The notes below the pieces were generated by a model. That model was not told the DNA's origin. It worked only from the letters and a program-made list of their open reading frames with translations, and searched no databases. Of a stretch of DNA of 23,375 nucleotides, positions 19,741 through 23,375 are shown one piece after another. Numbering within the stretch: the first letter of the stretch is position 1; each line of letters begins with the position of its first letter. The translations under genes were made by a program, and so were the position numbers. Origin of the DNA: Mariprofundaceae bacterium (lineage in GTDB: Bacteria > Pseudomonadota > Zetaproteobacteria > Mariprofundales > J009); assembly GCA_015489095.1 (NCBI GenBank), contig WFMN01000165.1, positions 1 to 23,375 of the forward strand, written 5' to 3'.

Positions 19741-21728
19741 GGCTTCTCCTTGAGGATCTGGTTGGCGTTGTGTTCAGCCAACGCCAGCGCCGCCAGTGCG
19801 GTGTAGATGCCGGCGCTCTTGTCCTGTGCCAGTTGGCGCAGCCCCTCCAGCGCCTGTTGCCATTTGCCGTTGCGGTAGCGGCTCATGTTGAGGTAGTAGC
19901 GCCAAGCGGCGTCCTGTCCGGTTTCGGGAATGCGCAGCCAGAGCGGTTCCGATGCGGCGTAGTCGCCGGCCTTGAACAGCGCCAGCGCGCGGCGGCGCAG
20001 CGCCAATGTTTTGTTCTCTGGGCTGTTGCTGCCGAACTTCTGCCACGCATGAGCCGCAACATGCCAGCGTTTGCGCGCTTCCGCAATGTTGGCGCGCAGC
20101 TTCCAGTAGTCGGAGCGGAGATCGTGGATCAGGTCGTTGGGGGAGACCTGGGTGATGGTCTGCGCGGCGGCGTCAAAGCGCTTGTTGTCGAACTGCATCT
20201 GCGCCACCAGCAGCAGCATCTCCGGGCGGTAGATGGTGAACTCGTGCTCGTTGAGCCAGCGGTTGATGCGGTCGATCCCCTTGGGGTCTTTACGGTCCAC
20301 CCACAGCCGCGCCTGCTCCAGCTTGATCTGCTGGCCGCGCAGGGTGTTGGCGTGGCGCTTGTACAGATCGCGCAGTAGCTGTTCGGCCTGATCGTACTGG
20401 GTGAGCAGGCGCATGGCGTGGGCGACGCCGAGCCGGGTGCGGTCGCGCACCTTCTTGCGGATGTTGGGGTAACGCTCCCACAGGGTGGCGGCTTGAAGAA
20501 ACTTGTTTTGGTTCAGCAGGTTGTTCAGGTAGCCCTCGAAGATTCTCCGCCCCCGTTGTTCCGCCTCGCGGCGAAACTTCTTGTCGGTGGCGTGGGTCGC
20601 CTTGGAGAAGTTTTCCAAGGCGGCGTCGATGGCGCCGCGCGGCACATCCTTGGCCTTGGAGTTGGCCAGCCGCGCCCACAAGATCGCCTGATCCAGCGTG
20701 GCCTCATCCTCGATGATCGACATCTGGTTGTGGCGCGCCAGTTTTTTGAACGCCACCAAGGCCGGCTTCAGGGTGTGAAAGTCGTCGTGCCCCTCCATCT
20801 GTAGCATCACCTTGCGCATGAAGGCCTGCCGACCGAGGGTGGAGAAGGGATGCTCCTCGGAGATATCCATGTATTCGCGGATGGCCTCTTCCCTCCGCGC
20901 GGGGTCTTTGGCGATGATGTCGGTGCGCATCATGCGCACCTTCGGGCGCAGCGGGTGCTCGGCGTAGCGGTCGAGAAAGTCGTTGGCGTATTGCAGCGCT
21001 TCGCGGTCACGGTTGCGCATGGAGAGCAGCATGATGTATTCGGCGAATAGCTCGGGGGTGCCGCGCACGATCATCGCATCGGTCTTGAAGGCGCGGTCAA
21101 AGCCCTGAATCGCCTGCGGGATGCGCTCCTCCTTGCTGTCCACCATCGCCGTCCAGGCGAGGAGGCGCGCCTTGTCGCGCTTGCTTTTACTCTGCAGCGA
21201 GAACTGCAACAGCGCGCTACGCGCCTTGGAATAGCGCCCCATGTGGTAGTAGATCTGGGCATCGACCAGCCACGACTTGTGTGCCTCGACGCTGTGGCCG
21301 TGGATGCTGCGCAGCCGCTGGCTGGCGGCGAGGGCGGCATCGCGTTGGCCGTGTTTCCAGTAGAGCTTCACCAGCCGCCAGCGGATGCGCGCGCCATCGG
21401 TGCGCTGGGGGAATTCACGCAACAGGGTTTTGTTGGCCTCGACGGCCGCGGTGATATCCTCGAAGAAACGGGCGCTGGCGCGGATATATTCGGCGTCGGA
21501 GATCAGTTGCAGCAACTGGAAGCGGGTGGTGTCGCTCACCCGCTTGCCGGCCAGGATGCGCCGAGCCTCCTTGACCGCCTTCTCGGGGCTGCCACCTTGA
21601 ATCAGGGTCTGCACCAGCTTGACCTCGTGGCTGGTGGCCGCCCGCGCCGTCGGCAGGGCGAGCAGCAGCCATGCCGCCAGCAACGGCAGCCAACGCAGTC
21701 GGCGCAGGATGGTGGGTTTAGTGGCCAT
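19737..21728 (-). CDS. secreted TPR-like protein in flagellar regulatory operon
   Basis: The 663-residue protein has a signal peptide (residues 1 to about 30, hydrophobic WLPLLAAWLLLALP, cleavage near ARA-A) and then repeated helix-turn-helix units of TPR type throughout, for example GRYSKARSALLQF, DREALQYANDFLDRY, YDQAEQLLRDLYKRH, NKRFDAAAQTITQV and GKWQQALEGLRQLAQ. No catalytic motif was seen. It therefore probably acts in the periplasm as a protein-binding scaffold. Its place between the FlrA-like and FlbD-like genes, its own sigma-54 promoter and its four-base overlap with the FlbD-like gene suggest a role in flagellar assembly, placement or control. I do not recognise a named family. Confidence 0.8.
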   Translation of the reverse strand: MATKPTILRRLRWLPLLAAWLLLALPTARAATSHEVKLVQTLIQGGSPEKAVKEARRILAGKRVSDTTRFQLLQLISDAEYIRASARFFEDITAAVEANKTLLREFPQRTDGARIRWRLVKLYWKHGQRDAALAASQRLRSIHGHSVEAHKSWLVDAQIYYHMGRYSKARSALLQFSLQSKSKRDKARLLAWTAMVDSKEERIPQAIQGFDRAFKTDAMIVRGTPELFAEYIMLLSMRNRDREALQYANDFLDRYAEHPLRPKVRMMRTDIIAKDPARREEAIREYMDISEEHPFSTLGRQAFMRKVMLQMEGHDDFHTLKPALVAFKKLARHNQMSIIEDEATLDQAILWARLANSKAKDVPRGAIDAALENFSKATHATDKKFRREAEQRGRRIFEGYLNNLLNQNKFLQAATLWERYPNIRKKVRDRTRLGVAHAMRLLTQYDQAEQLLRDLYKRHANTLRGQQIKLEQARLWVDRKDPKGIDRINRWLNEHEFTIYRPEMLLLVAQMQFDNKRFDAAAQTITQVSPNDLIHDLRSDYWKLRANIAEARKRWHVAAHAWQKFGSNSPENKTLALRRRALALFKAGDYAASEPLWLRIPETGQDAAWRYYLNMSRYRNGKWQQALEGLRQLAQDKSAGIYTALAALALAEHNANQILKEKP

Positions 21729-21742
21729 CGGATCCTGCCCGC

Positions 21743-21758
21743 AGCAAGGGTGGTGCCA
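21743..21758 (-). promoter_or_regulatory. sigma-54 (RpoN) promoter before TPR-flbD operon
   Basis: On the minus strand, TGGCACCACCCTTGCT matches the RpoN consensus TGGCACG-N4-TTGCW at all invariant positions: GG at -24 and GC at -12 with exactly 10 bases between. Transcription would start near 21732, only a few bases before the ATG at 21728, giving a very short leader. It lies in the 41-bp gap after the FlrA-like activator gene. Confidence 0.75.
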
Positions 21759-21769
21759 TGGTGAGGCGG

Positions 21770-23179
<1,410 letters not shown>

Positions 23180-23316
23180 GGCGGGTCTCCCATTGGGGTA
23201 AGGCTCGGCGGGGTTGGCGGCCGGAACCGTTACCGGAATCGCAAACAGACGGTGCTGCGTATCAATAGGGTCAAAATGATGACGCTGCCGCGGGCGAGTG
23301 CAAGTCGCCGGGCGGA

Positions 23317-23375
23317 TTACTCCGGTCTGTTTTCGGCCGCCGCCTCCCGCTCCATGGCGTGAAACCGATCGCGCA
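23317..23375 (-). CDS. C-terminal end of an unidentified protein (cut by window edge)
   Basis: An open frame on the minus strand enters from the right edge and ends in TAA at 23317-23319, reading RDRFHAMEREAAAENRPE. It is too short to identify. Position upstream of a flagellar activator would suit a small flagellar chaperone gene such as fliS or fliT, but this is a guess. The gap 23180-23316 shows a small hairpin (GGCGA/TCGCC, 23294-23310) and nothing else clear. Confidence 0.35.
   Translation of the reverse strand, partial: RDRFHAMEREAAAENRPE

Overview
The window looks like chromosomal DNA from a motile, Gram-negative proteobacterium with GC-rich core genes. Pointers are a FlrA/FleQ-type plus FlbD-type sigma-54 flagellar cascade, alphaproteobacterial-looking pyrophosphatase, a short (CitZ-like) citrate synthase, a lipoprotein cytochrome c, and many GTAG-type REP elements. 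The combination would suit a lineage outside the classic enterobacteria, for example Zetaproteobacteria, Magnetococcia or a deep gammaproteobacterium, but no rRNA or other marker here fixes the taxon.

Region 1 (1-3990) is accessory and repeat-dense. It holds two nearly identical HU-fold genes that each carry an N-terminal signal peptide, an Rpn-family nuclease gene tightly behind the first HU copy, a frameshifted fragment of a WcaJ-type sugar transferase, a coiled-coil protein with 33-bp tandem repeats, and a Phd/VapC toxin-antitoxin pair. Between them sit REP/BIME units of one recurring modular design and two other palindromic elements. The rpn and phd-vapC genes are visibly more AT-rich than the rest, which suggests transfer.

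Region 2 (3989-6602, + strand) is housekeeping: yjbQ-cutA (overlapping by one base), a 117-bp palindromic element, then ppa-gltA (overlapping by four bases). Region 3 (6651-10174, - strand) is a two-gene unit: a 969-residue channel-like protein with two consecutive voltage-sensor-like modules, one CASTOR/POLLUX-like pore and two Rossmann/RCK-like domains, followed after 2 bp by a lipoprotein cytochrome c. A sixA phosphohistidine phosphatase gene (+) follows.

Region 4 (11001-23375, - strand, read right to left) is a flagellar locus: end of an unknown gene, flrA/fleQ-like activator, a strong sigma-54 promoter, a secreted TPR protein, flbD-like activator, flgB, flgC, fliE, fliF, fliG, fliH, fliI, (three REP units), fliJ, motE. 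The layout suggests that the FlrA-like protein drives the sigma-54 promoter before the TPR-flbD pair, and that the FlbD-like protein then helps drive the rod, MS-ring, switch and export genes. Both activators have degraded receiver domains and no kinase gene is in view. The most unusual things seen are the double voltage-sensor channel, the exported HU pair, and the modular repeat families.
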